Shown one piece after another: positions 10,048-22,274 of a stretch of 64,000 nt of DNA; within the stretch, counting starts at the first letter, position 1, and each line of letters starts with the position of its first letter. The stretch is from Schizochytrium sp. TIO01 (taxonomy: Eukaryota > Sar > Bigyra > Thraustochytrida > Thraustochytriidae): positions 1,855,747-1,919,746 of the forward strand of contig SMSO01000037.1 of NCBI GenBank assembly GCA_004764695.1, given 5' to 3'. The translations under genes and the position numbers were made by a program. Below the pieces are notes generated by a model. The model had not been told where the DNA came from. It saw only the letters and a list, made by a program, of their open reading frames with translations, and ran no database searches.

Positions 10048-11907
10048 GAGTACGTAAGTGCGAGTCTGCTGTTTATAGGATTACAGTTTTATAGTTTGTT
10101 CGTGTGACTAGAACTCGATAGGCGCAGGTAAAGAAAGCTACGAGCTATAATAGAGAATGCCAGCGCACACCTCTATTGAAGGATGAACTCGACTCGAGTC
10201 TTTGGCGAGTTTCCCTCAGTGCTCGAAGGGGCGAGCGAATGCAACTGCTCCAGGAGAGGAAGTGCGTCTCTCCCCCGCCCGTGATCCCCAGCATGGAATT
10301 GTTCCGAGGCCATGGCATTGCGTGGAGCGGGCTCGTTTGTCATCGGTGCTCGTCTTCGGAATGCAAAGCGCATTCCATCAGCTTTTAATGTGGAAATTAT
10401 GAAAAACTTTTAGTTTTGGAGAAGATTTTTAAGTTGTGAAACCTGAAAAACTAAAGAGAAATTGTTATTAAACACCAGCGTTCTGCTGATCCGTACTCTA
10501 GAGAGTAGACACGTGATGTATTAAGGAGAGTAAACATGAGTCTTCTGTAGTTTACTACTTCCGCTACGCTGTATTTTTTATTTTATTTTTCAAATTAGAC
10601 ACTTAAATAGATATATTATTTTTAAATTTAAAAAAAATAAAAAAAAATATATATATAAGATAGGTAGGTAGTACAGCATAAACCATAGCACCATCTCATG
10701 ACGATTACATCATCACCGGGAGTCAGGTGGTGATGTCGCAGCCGATTGAGACAAGTTGCCATCAAACAAAAAATCAATTCACAGTGACACCCTTTAAGAA
10801 AGAAGATCAACATCACGATAAATCAACTTGAGGCAGAATGTAGCTCGGGTGCAGCAGTGAAGAAACAAACATGAAAAGTGCGTTATGTAGTCAAGACTTG
10901 ATATTTGTTACTACCTACTACCGTATTAGTAGGTATGGCACCATATGCGACTTACTACTGATTGAAGATTTTGCTTGTAAAACACAACTTTGAGCATAGT
11001 GAGTAATGGAGTCTTCTGGACAGTGATGAAGTCAAATAGAGATTTGAAGGCTCGTTTGAATTTATAGATTCCTGCGACGCCTTCAAGTGGTCTTCTGCTG
11101 CCACAAAATATATTATTATTTACCGATAGGATATTTGCCAATAGCGGGTATAAATACATCATCATCCATTATCAAACGTACTATAGTCCAGAATGGCGAC
11201 TACTCAAACGATTGAACGGATATTTGTATAAGATACTTGGATGAAGGTGCGTAAAGTCTATCTTTCTTTTAAAGGTTAAACAAATTAAAACCTCGCTGCC
11301 ATGCTGTTTGCTTTCATGTTGTCCTACCTGCCTTCAATTTTAGAGTTTAGAGTTTGAAACAAAAGAGTTTTCATGAGTGCAGGACTCTCACCAGTCGGAG
11401 GCTACTCGTGCAAACCTTTTCACTTCGGTTAAACTCAAGGAAAATAATTGTGTGTGTGGTCAGAGCCTGAATTTTACTAAATTAAAGATGAGATGAAATT
11501 GGGATAGAAAATGTGGTGAAAACGGTGCGCGAGCACAAACAATATTGACAGAGTTGTAGAGGTGATTTGGTAAACCATCATACGAAGCATAGACCGAAAC
11601 ACCATCTCTACATTTATATTGTATGCTGTTACAACAGTCTTTTTGTCTATGCAAATATGTTATGGAAAGAGCTTTGCTGAAACCCTGGGTTACACCTGCC
11701 CAAAAGGTTTGCAAACCAAAGATATAAAAGCTAGAGCAGGCATCTTACGAACCATCAGTTGCGACAGGAAGCTCAACGTGTTCGCAAACAATGAACCATG
11801 CCACCAAAGTTTTATTCGGTTGTGTGTAGAGGGTGATAAACGCGAATTGCATACATGTACGCAAGAGGCAAATTGATGCGCTCTCTCATAGGATGCACGC
11901 CCGATTC

Positions 11908-13194
11908 TTATGCCTTAGGCTTCTTGGGCACGAAGGAAGGAATACCAGTGATGGCACGGCCAAGGATGAGCGCGTGGATATCGTGGGTACCCTCATATGT
12001 GTTGACAGCCTCGAGGTTCATGACGTGACGAATGACGTGGTACTCGTCAGAGATACCATTGCCACCAAGCATGTCACGGGCAGTGCGAGCAACAGCGAGG
12101 GCCTTGCCACAGTTGTTGCGCTTAATGAGTGAGATCATTTCCGGTGCCACCCTCTTCTGCTCCTTCAGACGTCCAACCTGAAGGGCTGCCTGGGATCCGA
12201 GCGCGATCTCAGTGGCCATCTCAGCGAGCTTGAGCTGCGGAATCTGGTTGGCAGCAAGCGGAGAGCCAAACTGCTTCCGGTCAAGCGTGTACTGACGGGC
12301 GATCTCGTAGCACGCATGAGCAGCACCCATGCTACCAAATGCAATACCGAAGCGCGCGTTGTTGAGGCAACTAAAGGGTCCAGTGAGGCCCTTGACGTTC
12401 GGGAGCATGTTTTCTGCAGGAACCTTCACGTCATCAAGGAAGATTTGGCCCGTGGTGGAGGCCCGGAGCGAGAATTTTCCCTCGATGACAGGGGTGTCGA
12501 TACCCGGCATGTCGCGCTCGAGAATGAAGCCTCGGATATCACCCTCGTCGTCCTTGGCCCAAATGATGAGAAGGTCAGCGATGGGCGAGTTGGTGATCCA
12601 GTTCTTGGAGCCGCTAAGAATGTAGGAGCCGTCCGCCTGCTTACGAGCACGGGTCTCCATACCGCTGGGGTCCGAGCCGTGGTTGGGCTCGGTGAGACCG
12701 AAGCAACCAATTAAGTTCGCAGTTGCGAGCTCCGGAAGGTATTTCTTCTTCTGCTCTTCAGAGCCCCAGTCATTGATGGGACCCATGACGAGAGAGCTCT
12801 GCACAGACATGGCCGAGCGGTATCCACTGTCTACTGCCTCAATTTCGCGAGCGATGAGACCGTAGCCAACGTAGCCAATGCCAGCACCGCCATACTCTTC
12901 GGGGACAGTGGGTCCGAGGAATCCGAGCTTGCCGAGCTCTGTCATGAGGTTCTTGTCAAACTTCTCCTCGCGGGTAGCCTTGATGACACCCGGGAGCATC
13001 TCCTGCTGTGCAAATGCGCGAGCAGCATCGCGAATCTGAATCTCCTCCTCGGTCAAGCAGCTCTCCAAGTTGAGCGGGTCTTCCCAGTTAAAGCCTACAT
13101 AGCCCTTGGAGGCGAGCTGCGAAGAGAAGGCGCGCTTCGCAGCAGCGCCACCAACCTTCTTCACAGGAACGCTTGCACCACGAGACAGCATCAT
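11908..13194 (-). CDS. Glutaryl-CoA dehydrogenase, mitochondrial
   Basis: A 428-residue acyl-CoA dehydrogenase with ATG at 13194. The N-terminus ([20 protein letters not shown], then RAFSSQ) is basic and Ser/Ala-rich with no acidic residues, as expected for a mitochondrial presequence. The mature part begins [16 protein letters not shown], as in glutaryl-CoA dehydrogenases. FAD and substrate motifs are present: [28 protein letters not shown] and [12 protein letters not shown]. The catalytic base is Glu401 in [20 protein letters not shown], the position typical of this subfamily. It oxidises and decarboxylates glutaryl-CoA to crotonyl-CoA in lysine, hydroxylysine and tryptophan degradation, passing electrons to ETF. 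Length and motifs are normal and it should be functional. It stands alone, with repeat-rich spacers on both sides. Confidence 0.95.
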   Translation of the reverse strand: MMLSRGASVPVKKVGGAAAKRAFSSQLASKGYVGFNWEDPLNLESCLTEEEIQIRDAARAFAQQEMLPGVIKATREEKFDKNLMTELGKLGFLGPTVPEEYGGAGIGYVGYGLIAREIEAVDSGYRSAMSVQSSLVMGPINDWGSEEQKKKYLPELATANLIGCFGLTEPNHGSDPSGMETRARKQADGSYILSGSKNWITNSPIADLLIIWAKDDEGDIRGFILERDMPGIDTPVIEGKFSLRASTTGQIFLDDVKVPAENMLPNVKGLTGPFSCLNNARFGIAFGSMGAAHACYEIARQYTLDRKQFGSPLAANQIPQLKLAEMATEIALGSQAALQVGRLKEQKRVAPEMISLIKRNNCGKALAVARTARDMLGGNGISDEYHVIRHVMNLEAVNTYEGTHDIHALILGRAITGIPSFVPKKPKA

Positions 13195-16100
13195 TTTGAC
13201 CTCTTTTTCTTAGTACAGCTTGAGCACGAAGACCAAGCGCGTGTTCTTGAGCGATCAATTCTATTTCGGATTTGCTTGACTTTGTCTTCAGAATTGAGAC
13301 CCTTTGTACAACATCTATTATTAGGTATTTATTTTTAAATCTTTCTAAGCACTAGATAGAATGATTTCTTTTCTTTTTAATTTAAAAAAAAATCGTTCTA
13401 GCGAGCTCAATACTATGATACCTTTCAGAACACCAATGAACGATCCATAGCAAAATAAAGAGAACGGAAATAGCATTATTGCCTTCCTCTTAAGAGGCCT
13501 TTCCTGCTCATTCTGCGTAGTAACGAAATAAAAAACGTCTCCACATTATGAAATGACGCTAAGGCCGTCTCGTTAGCAGGTCTGGAAAAAGCCGTCGACT
13601 TTATTGAAAGAGCTGAGGGCCACTCAGACTTTCCCCATGTATTACTCATGCTCTCGCTTCAGAGGCCCATTCCACGCTGTTTCTTCTCATTCTCATCTTG
13701 AGCTCTCAAACTAACCTTGATCGCCCTCAGTAACAAGGAGCTATTTTCTTGCTATCATCGCCTTTTTACACATACAAACAAACTGCTTTACCTGAGGCTG
13801 TTCTCTACTATCATCTTAATTACTAACAAATGCCCCAATAAAAAATTATATTGCATTCATGGACTCATTGATCATCAAAATTAGTTTAAAAAAATTAAAA
13901 AATTAATTCCGCTCCTCATATCGATTCAGAAGCAAAATTTGTGTCGCATAATTCCCAGCCAACAAAGGAGGCAGTAGCTATGATAAGTCGCATGCGAGCG
14001 TACCTACACAGAAAGCCCCGCGAGCAGCGTTCACGTTGCATACCCTTTCCCGCTCGGAGGCCGGGACCGGCATTTCCTGCGACGAGCCGAACGACACCAA
14101 TAGACGGACGACCGGATACCGATGACCTATCTATCTATTTCTCTGGCATGTTTTTCCATCATGAAAAGATGGTTTTTGTGTAAAAACCTCTCTTCGTTTG
14201 TGGTGGGGATAATACCAGACGCAGGTAGCACCACCATTCGAGCAATTGGGTTTGATTTGATTTAATTAAAATAGGCATATACGAAAGGCAGCTTGTTGCC
14301 AAGGACCTAGAAGGATGTCTTCAAGTTGAATCTAACCGGGTGGATCAGACCTTGGAAAGACACTGCCATGATTAATTCAATTGAACACTACATTCTTGTA
14401 CCCTCACGTGCCAAAGGGACTGAATTGCGGCAGCAACGTCTCGGTATGAATTTGGCTGCCTGGGCTCCGTTCTCGACAGCGGAATCGCCACGCGTGTGGC
14501 GATCATATCAGTTGCCAGCGAATCTTGAAGCGGACCACTTGCTTGCTTGCTCATTGCGATCCCTCGCGCAGAGCGAGTTGCCGAGGTTGCGGCCAGCACA
14601 CCGAGAGACGGTTGGCGGACTTATTGGCAGAATCTGTCCTCGGAATGGTCCACGAACGGAGCTGCTGCAAGTGCGAGTTACAAATAGCAACAACTCCCAA
14701 ATAAATCTCAGGATTCATGTAACGTAATCCGAAGAGGTTCAAGCAATAGGCCTTTGTTAGGATTCAGAGAGATGAATATGAGGAACCAAAAACAATTGTT
14801 GCAGTTCGCACCCGTGCTCGACCTGTATTCGACGATAGTTTGTTTCTATGTTCATTTTCTATGGGGTTAAATTTTGCCGTAATCAGTCTCGTTGTTGACC
14901 ATTATTTCCACCACTAATTTGCAAAGTCGGCAACAGTGTGTGACAAGCTAACTGGAGCGATCGTCGAGACTCGAGGCGGCCGCGGCAGAGCTGACAGGCA
15001 GCGAAGTACACCGCCATCGCCATCTCCCGGGTATTTGTAAAAAGCTTCTCTTCGTAGCAGCAAAACACGGATTTTGCGAGGTGGCTCACAAATCGCGATG
15101 CGCCATCGCGGAGCGCTGCCTAGAACCGCTCCCGCTCCCGTCTTGAGGTTAACCAAAAAAAACGATACGTAGACTGCAAGGAATCGCCTGTCTGCATGCT
15201 GTGCATGTGCGCAACGCGGTCCTGCCGTGGACCGGAGAGAGCTCTTTGGCGGAATGCGCTCGCTTGCGCCATTGCGCGTTTTTGTGCGCAGAGAGCCGCC
15301 CTGCAAAGCTCTAAGTGAAAAAAGTGCGCAACCCAAATAAACGTACCCTCGTAGCTTACTCTTAGGAATAGATAGTCCTAGATACCAATCGCCAGGACGT
15401 TAAACGCACCGAGATGCTTACCTATCTAGGAAGTAGTAGGTGAAGAACTTGAACGAGTCCCTAAAGGAGTTACTCACACGTCATTGGAGAAAGGCAGTAC
15501 AACATCTCAGAACAAAAAACAAGTGACCGGCGTTGGGAATGTTTTGCGACAGGCTTCTAGTTTCCACCAAGAGAGCAGTGCTGAGAGGAGTTCTCTGATT
15601 CCGTTTCTTTTGGTTTCCCTTGAAAATAAGCATTGATGTTTTTACTATTTATTCACAGGCATGACTCGCGGTCGGGTATTTAAGTGCGTTAGATGCTACG
15701 AAAGGTCTTTTGTGGAGTCATATGCACAGCCCTTCATGTTATGTAGATTCATGCTAGCTACGAGCAAGTGCGACTGCTAAACGGACATTCTTCATGAGCT
15801 ACGGAAAATACACATTTACATTCCGTCGCTATGTTGAGACCATACTTTGGCCCTGGCTGTATTCTTCGACCACTCCACTGATTCCTTCCGAGCTTTTTAT
15901 TTTAATTAAAAAAATCTATAGATATGAATTATGATAAATCTATGTTAGGCCTATGCTAATGTAGACAACAAGCCTTCGCTCCAAATCAATCAATCTGAAG
16001 TCCTTTTGAGGAAACACGCTTCAATCATCGAAATCGGCAGGGAGGCCTGGGCTTAGAGCACGGCGTTGAGCTGGTGCACTGTAAGTGCTACGGCCTGATT

Positions 16101-17152
16101 GAAGGCTTTTGGCCCTCGAAAACAGTCAAACTGAAAAATAAATGTTACTTTGATCTTTGATGTTTGTTTGGACATTCCTCATACGCCTTTGGAATGTTTG
16201 GAGGAGTGGATGGAGGAGCATCGTAGCGATTAATAGTCGAAAAAGCTTCCATAAGCAAACCTCATGGTTGGATTGAACTTGCCCAACCCAATCTTCAAGA
16301 CTGCATCTCGGAGAAGCTGTACCTAATTACCCGCAGGTTTATATTTCCCTCGTCCTCCGCACTCAGCTATACGTACTTGACAACTTCTTTCACTTTGACG
16401 AAGGGGATCATTTAAGTTGCAGAATCAGCGTAAGACCCTTCTGAGCGTCAATGACTCATGTTCAACAACCTGCCAGTGAACCTCAAGTTATCCAGCAGTG
16501 AATAATATCTTACATTAGGGTACGTGCCACTATGCGCGTAGTATTAAAAGCTCTTAAGGCTTGCGAAATGGCCATGATAGGACCAATACGATGAATCTGG
16601 TACATAGGGCGATTCAACTTTTAAAGTGCCTAGTAATAGAACTGATGTGGCAGGACAAATATCTTGTATTTGAATGGATTGCCAAGGCCAACGCCCCGTG
16701 TCGTGTTGAGCGTATCGGTACGTCAGGCTTCCATCACAAGTGCAGAAAGTCCTTGGCCTTTTGTTTGCAGGTCCTGTTTCTTTATTGACTTCAAGATGTC
16801 GTAAAGAAATGACGCCACGAAGCTGGTAACTAGGATAGCTGAATATAGAGTGATGAACCTGAGGGAACCCTCTTTGTAGCACATTCATATGAAATGGAGG
16901 ATCGGAGTGACATACGCATGTATCATCACTAGTCCCACGTCACTGTAACGCCAGGTTGTAAACAGGTCGGTACAAGGAATAGGAAACTTAGGGATAATCA
17001 ACAAAGAGCTAGACGAGAATAGATGTGACTGCAGATTTCAAGTTTGCTGGTACGACCTACCCAATCGGGAGAAAGAGGTTTAATAGTATGATAATGTTTT
17101 CACATTCCGCTCATCTATCAAGGGTTCGAGATAGAAAGGGAGGCATTGACGA

Positions 17153-17407
17153 ATGAATGATGCAAATGAGAAATGGCTTTTCCGTATTGCGACAGCCATC
17201 GTCATAGTGGATCTAACCACAAAGCTCGTTTTCATGCAGCCTCAAGGTCGGCATAAGGAATGTAATGCAACAAAGATCTTCGTAGGCTGCCCGAAACCTA
17301 AGATGACTATCGACTTGCGACAAGGCTTTCATTATAACTTAATACCTAATAGCAACAAGCAGTTAAGCGGCAGAACCGCAATTAAAGAGCATGGCCGCAC
17401 TAGGTAA
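17153..17407 (+). pseudogene. Possible integrase-core (rve) remnant
   Basis: An 84-codon ORF from an ATG at 17153. Its middle (TAIVIVDLTTKLVFMQPQG, then CPKPKMTIDLRQGFHYNLI) resembles the stretch of retroelement/transposon integrases from the first catalytic Asp (VDLxTK pattern) to the second (PK-x-T-x-D-x-G-x-x-F pattern). The third catalytic residue and the flanking zinc and C-terminal parts are missing, and a ~195-bp tandem array begins at its 3' end. If real it is a decayed fragment. Similarity over so short a stretch can arise by chance. Confidence 0.3.
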
Positions 17408-17810
17408 CTTATCAGCTGGCAGAACTAACTATCGTATTTCGTTCTTGATGCAAGCTAGCAATGCTTGCATAGCAAATAAATTAAGCTTTAAATCTTAGGA
17501 AGAAACATTTTTGGATGATGTACAAGTAGACCACTTCGTCTGGTGTGATATTTTACGAATTGGATGGTACTGTAATGGAAGAGCATGGCCCACGAGGTAA
17601 TCTATCAATTGGCAAGACCGACCATATCCTCTTCCTCCGTATCTCTTTCTTGATGCTAGCTAGCAATGTTTGCGCAGCAAATGCTTTAGGTTTAGCATCT
17701 TAAGAAGCAACATTTGCGAATTGATGTACAAGTAGGAGACCTCGCCTGGGCTGATATTTCTCCAATAGTAGTTTGCTGTGTATGGCCTACGCAAGGAGCT
17801 GACGAGCTGG
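17389..17810. repeat. Diverged ~195-bp tandem repeat, two copies plus a partial third
   Basis: Copies begin at matching GCATGGCC, GCATGGCC and GTATGGCC points at 17389, 17583 and 17780. The first two share GAGCATGGCC, CTTGATGC-AGCTAGCAATG-TTG, GCAAAT, ATCTTA-GAAGCAACATTT and TGATGTACAAGTAG in the same order, with small indels and substitutions. The third copy keeps only its start. No reading frame stays open across the copies. Confidence 0.7.
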
Positions 17811-17954
17811 AACATTGAGATTCAATCGCGGGCAAGTTCAACAAATATCCGCCTATCACATACTACCTATTGCAACTCTTCATGGGAAAATGCAAGTCAT
17901 AAGGAGATGTAGTACACAAGAGCGAATATATCCTCTGAGTACTAAATGAACGCT

Positions 17955-18110
17955 GCTCGAACAATCCTTGCACATAGGATCAGCGATTATGAGAACACGC
18001 ACTCCAAAATTCAAAAGCTTTCAGAGTGCTTATATGGGTATTGCCGCCCGAGCAATCCTCACAAATAAAACCAACAATTATAAGAACAGGCATTCCAGAA
18101 TTCAATCTTG
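17955..18110. repeat. Diverged ~91-bp tandem duplication
   Basis: GCTCGAACAATCC...GATTATGAGAACACGCACTCCAAAATTCAA (from 17955) is repeated in diverged form from 18046 as GCCCGAGCAATCC...AATTATAAGAACAGGCATTCCAGAATTCAA. Non-coding. Confidence 0.65.
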
Positions 18111-19241
18111 ATTTCCTTCTCTGCTGAGATCTAACATGTCTCTGGCATAGAAGTATGATCATCCTAGGACATGCAGTCTGCGAAAGGCTGGGCCCGAGGT
18201 AGCCCTGCAAGATTCCTAAATCCATAATAAGCTCCTTAGAATGGCTTGTATTTTTGAGCTTATAATTAAGCTTCTGCTAACCTCAAAGTCCAATTTAGAG
18301 GTGGGCTTATTTACGCACGTTGAATAGACTAGCATACATTTACCCTTCTTTCGCTGGAATGCTCAAGTGTGTTTGTCGCTGTTATCACATGTCCTAGCAT
18401 ATCTATCCAACATGCTCAGATATTAGCTATCATCAATCGGGCAGTTAAGGTACATATATATAAATGTTCTCCCTGGGCTTGCATGAGCTTGCCAAGAGCT
18501 CCTACTACATCTTGTTTACATGGTCTTTTGATGTGAGATCCCTGGCAGGCAGAGTAGGCTCACTACCTTGCTGTTCCTAGCTTAAGATTTGTGTCATAAA
18601 GAGTATCAAGATAGCAAGCATTTTATCAAAGAGTCACCTTTGAGCATTGGTATTTGCTCTCCAGAGAGGAAAGCTCTTGAGCTTGAATACTTAGAAACGC
18701 GCGCACAGTTCAATTATCGTCAACCATGAAGATTGATTCCGTATTTGTTGCAAAAATATGGTACAACCTTTTAAATAAGCCTTAGACAAAATAAGGATGT
18801 TCTCTCGAAGCTAAAGAGTATGAGAGTGATTGCTTTCTCTCGCAATCTAAAGGTCTTCATACACATTCGTTCCTGTCAGTCTGAAAGGTATCTACCTCTC
18901 CACACGCAATACCTAGCCCCCACCGACCAAAGTAGTACCAGTGCTATAAGTATGTTATACTCCGGTCAAGACGCTGCCTGGCACAAGCAAAGCAGTTCGC
19001 AGACGACGCCACCGCAGCGAGGCACAAACGATTCGGTCAGCGAGAACGACACCAGCAACTGCTATAGCATCCTCAGAGACTATCATAAATTACACTGTTC
19101 AAAATGGCGTAGCGGACCGAGGCGACAGGAGCCACCTGTCCCTGAGCTGGACGACCCCACCGACGGAGAAACGGAGGAATTGTGCAGCAAGATACGCTTC
19201 TATCGGCGAAACAAAACACAAAACTTAGAGAAGGACTCGAA

Positions 19242-19304
19242 GAGCTTGAGCTTGAGCTTGAGCTTGAACTTGAACTTGAACTTGAACTTGAACTTGAACT
19301 TGAA
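19242..19304. repeat. (CTTGAR)n hexanucleotide array
   Basis: About ten CTTGAG/CTTGAA units. Read in frame they give Leu-Asn/Leu-Ser or Glu-Leu runs, which explains the ORFs crossing this point; I regard those as artefacts. Confidence 0.85.
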
Positions 19305-19648
19305 GAACCTGGGCTTTTAGACCTGAACTTGAGATCAAAGTCGAAGAACCTGGAAACGAGATGCTCCTGGCTGAGGCTGGCTGGCCCAGGTCTACCCGAA
19401 TCGACGACCTGCTGAAGAAGGGAAAGCTCGCCCAGCCGTTTCGTAAATCTTCAGACGCCGCCGCTGCGAGCTTTCAACTTCGAGCGCTCGGCGTTTCGAA
19501 TTGCAGGCCAGTGAGGGTCGTGATCTCGAGCGAGGCCCTGAGACAGCGCAGCGAGCGCCGCGGTGGCAAAGGTACCCGGGTTCGCCGACGGAGGCGTCTC
19601 AGACGCTGTCGATCGCCGCCAGTTCCAAGCTCCAAGTCAGTCGCGCAG

Positions 19649-19709
19649 AGAATGAATGAACGAACGAATGAACGAATGAATGAATGAATGAATGAATGAA
19701 TGAATAAAT
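19649..19709. repeat. (GAAT/GAAC)n microsatellite
   Basis: Tandem GAAT with three GAAC variants. It produces spurious Asn/Glu/Arg or Phe/Ile/His/Ser repeat ORFs on the two strands. Confidence 0.85.
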
Positions 19710-19899
19710 ATCTTGCGAGATCCTACCTTGACCGTAGGCACGCATGCCATGTGCCCAGCCGAGCACGGCATCAATCAAAAGCCGGGCAAGCCGCACGCCG
19801 AAGCTGCCCTCGACGTGCTGCGGCCCAAGTTTGTGGAGCTGGAATGGTTTATGGCCTCGAAAAAGGTAGTCTGCAGAAGGATTTTTCAAACTGCGCGGA

Positions 19900-19966
19900 G
19901 AAGAGAATAGAACAGAAGAGAACAGAAGAGAACGGAACAGAAGAGAACAGAACAGAAGAGAACAAG
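19900..19966. repeat. (AGAACAGAAG)-type purine-rich repeat
   Basis: Imperfect array of AGAACAG and AGAAGAG units upstream of the first aldehyde dehydrogenase gene. Confidence 0.75.
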
Positions 19967-20831
19967 ATAAGGTAGGATAAGATGGAACACAGGAAAGAGA
20001 ACAAAGAGAACTAGCGGAGCACTCAGTGGGCGGTAGCGGGCGGTAGCTAGTTGAAACGCTAGGCAGGGAGAGGAATTTGGTCCTGCGAGAACTCAGTCCG
20101 CCCGGACCAGCGGAGAAAGATACGGCTTCGCACGCTCCAAAAGTCAGGCAGTTAGTTTGAAGGAGATTTACAGTGCTTGTTTTCAGGGGCCTGGACAGGA
20201 CCATACTGGCAGGGTCCAGGAGCCACGAATGCCGTGTGGTTGATAGAAACATGGGTAGATAGATGGATAGATACATGGTGCGTGATGTTTTGGACCTCGG
20301 AAGAACTGCAAAATGTGGCGAAGGAAAGATTCCGAACTTGAAGTTTGGGCTGCTCTGCGCGACTTTGAGGGACAGAAAACTGAAGCTGGTTTGCAAGATT
20401 TGTCGACCCGTAGTCGATCCGTTCGTTTGTGTGAAAGTGGGTTGGGAGGGAACGACTTCAAGTGCTCGCCGAAAGATTTGGCTTGGACAGTAAGTACCTA
20501 CATAAAGACAGAGATCAGAGAAGCGTGCCTAGTAGCTAACTGGTTATCAGGATGGTTGCAGTGGGGGTAGGACTCGGAAGCTAGAAAGATCCACTCTGCT
20601 GTCTAGCATTCATCTAAGCAATAAAACTTGCTGGAAAGGGAATGACTGAAGAAAAGAACATCTGGTTTTCAAGATGCTTTAGAATACGACAAAGTGCAAA
20701 CTCGGACAGCAGCAAATCCAAAACGTCAAGGCGCAGCTCAACGAAAGCAGTGCGAGAACACTCGAACCCGAGGCAAGCAAAGCTGTAAAAGAGAGGAAGT
20801 GAAACTCAATTAAAGAGAATCTAAAGCCAAG

Positions 20832-22274
20832 ATGAGCGCCGGTGCCGGACAATTCGCAATGTATATCGATGGCAAGCCCGCCCAGGGTAGCCAGGAGCCC
20901 TTTAATGTCATTAACCCGTACGATGGCTCCGTGGTCGCCAAGGCCCCCACATGCGGAAAGGAAGACCTCGACAGGGCTGTGAGCTCCGCTCGTAAGGCCT
21001 TCAAGTCGTGGTCTACTTTGGGCTTTGATGAGCGCAAGAAGTACCTCGCTAAGATGGGCGATGTGCTCGCCAAGAACAAGGATTACCTTGTAGAGCTTCT
21101 TGTCCAAGAGCAGGGCAAGGGACGTATCCAAGCTGAAGGCGAGGTCTTGGCAAGCCAGGGCTGGATCCAGAATGCCCTTGACACGAAGAACCCGAACAAC
21201 CTTCAAGGCGATGGTGACCTCAAGGTACAAAAGACATACCGCCCACTTGGCGTGGTTGGCTGCATCACCGCCTGGAACTTTCCTATCGCTCTTGTGCACT
21301 TTAAGGTTTCTTTTGGTCTTCTCGCTGGTTGCACCTTAATTCTTAAGCCCTCCGAGAACACCCCGCTTTGCACCCTTGAGCTTGCCCGCCTCTACAACGA
21401 AGTGCTCCCTCCTGGTGTTCTCTCTGTCGTCACCAGTGAGAAGAAGGAGCTTGGCGAATGGCTTGTCAACCACCCGGGTATCGACAAGATCTCCTTCACT
21501 GGAAGCACTGCCACGGGTAAGCGCATCCTCGAGAACGCTGCTCGCTCCCTTAAGCGCGTCACCCTCGAGCTTGGTGGTAATGACCCGGCTATTGTGCTCA
21601 AGGACGCTGATCCTAAGCAGGTTGCCGCTGGCATCTTTCAGGCTGCCTTCTATAACAGTGGCCAGGTTTGCATTGCCATCAAGCGTTGCTTTGTGCACGA
21701 ATCTATCTACGATGCCGTCCTTCAGGCTCTCGTAGAGCAAGCTAAGAACGCCCCGTTCGGCAATGGCCTTGACAAGAACATCATTTATGGACCGATTAAC
21801 AACGCCATGCAGTACGACCGTGTGCGCGAGCTTCTCATTGATGCCCTTGACAACGGTGCCAAGATGCACTGCGGTGAGGTCCCCCCCAAGCGTGAGGATA
21901 CTAAGGGATACATGATCAAGCCTGCGGTGCTCAGTAACGTTAAGGAAGGTGTGCGTATTGTTGATGAGGAACAGTTTGGCCCTGTACTTCCAGTCATGCC
22001 TTACAAGACTGTTGAGGAAGCCATCGAACGTGCTAACAATACCGAGTATGGCCTTGGTGCCAGTGTCTGGACCTCTAACGCCGAGGCCGGTGAGGAAGTT
22101 GCTTCCCAACTCAATGCTGGAACTGTCTGGGTCAACACTCATGGTGAGATCGATGGCACCGTTGCTTTTGGTGGCGCCAAGTGCAGTGGCATGGGCCACG
22201 AGGGCGGCCCTGAGGGTCTCACGGCTTTTATGCAGCTTCATGTGATCAAGACCCGCCGCGCAGCTGCTCTTTAA
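20832..22274 (+). CDS. Aldehyde dehydrogenase, paralogue 1
   Basis: A 480-residue NAD(P)-dependent aldehyde dehydrogenase with ATG at 20832 (context GCCAAGATGAG). It has the AWNFP motif and KPSENTP in the cofactor fold, the FTGSTATGK loop, general-base Glu246 in TLELGGNDPA and nucleophile Cys280 in SGQVCIAIKR. It ends with the family's IDGTVAFGGAKCSGMG segment. The SGQVC-IA-KR and ELGGNDPAIV variants place it near the AldA-like branch; the substrate cannot be read from sequence. It converts an aldehyde to the carboxylic acid, probably in the cytosol, since no targeting peptide or transmembrane segment is visible. Codons are strongly biased to C/G in the third position, suggesting high expression. 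It is the first of three paralogues on the same strand, 946 bp ahead of the second. Confidence 0.95.
   Translation: MSAGAGQFAMYIDGKPAQGSQEPFNVINPYDGSVVAKAPTCGKEDLDRAVSSARKAFKSWSTLGFDERKKYLAKMGDVLAKNKDYLVELLVQEQGKGRIQAEGEVLASQGWIQNALDTKNPNNLQGDGDLKVQKTYRPLGVVGCITAWNFPIALVHFKVSFGLLAGCTLILKPSENTPLCTLELARLYNEVLPPGVLSVVTSEKKELGEWLVNHPGIDKISFTGSTATGKRILENAARSLKRVTLELGGNDPAIVLKDADPKQVAAGIFQAAFYNSGQVCIAIKRCFVHESIYDAVLQALVEQAKNAPFGNGLDKNIIYGPINNAMQYDRVRELLIDALDNGAKMHCGEVPPKREDTKGYMIKPAVLSNVKEGVRIVDEEQFGPVLPVMPYKTVEEAIERANNTEYGLGASVWTSNAEAGEEVASQLNAGTVWVNTHGEIDGTVAFGGAKCSGMGHEGGPEGLTAFMQLHVIKTRRAAAL

Larger units (their letters stand above)
7242..11907. other. Long gene-poor intergenic region with simple repeats
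   Basis: About 4.7 kb between the PP2C start and the 3' end of glutaryl-CoA dehydrogenase. The first 300 bases should contain the PP2C promoter; TTTATATATAAAAGG at 7450-7464 is TATA-like. The rest is mostly non-coding: CT/TTTC tract 7868-7900, CAAAAA runs 8100-8135, T-rich tract 8665-8700, GAAT repeats 9070-9100, ACTC repeats 10018-10047 and A/T runs near 10570-10660. Short GTAGGTA-type blocks recur (8366-8395, 10664-10675, 10925-10935). One 78-codon minus-strand ORF (9100-9336) has a protein-like composition and is listed separately. Confidence 0.5.
13195..20831. other. 7.6-kb gene-poor region with diverged tandem duplications and microsatellites
   Basis: No gene can be supported. The first few hundred bases should hold the glutaryl-CoA dehydrogenase promoter. 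13.3-16.5 kb is AT-rich with scattered short ORFs and no domain. 16.5-18.8 kb contains diverged tandem duplications and a short integrase-like ORF, so it may be decayed mobile DNA. 18.8-20.0 kb contains CTTGAR, GAAT and AGAACAG repeats, which create long but meaningless ORFs on both strands. The last ~800 bases should include the promoter of the first aldehyde dehydrogenase. Confidence 0.5.

Noticed and set aside
18820-19320. 166-codon ORF ending in a Leu-Asn repeat
   Set aside because: Its 3' half is a CTTGAR microsatellite translated in frame; the rest shows no domain.
19599-20396. 265-codon minus-strand ORF rich in Ser, Leu and Phe
   Set aside because: It spans two microsatellites and has no recognisable domain; composition explains the open frame.
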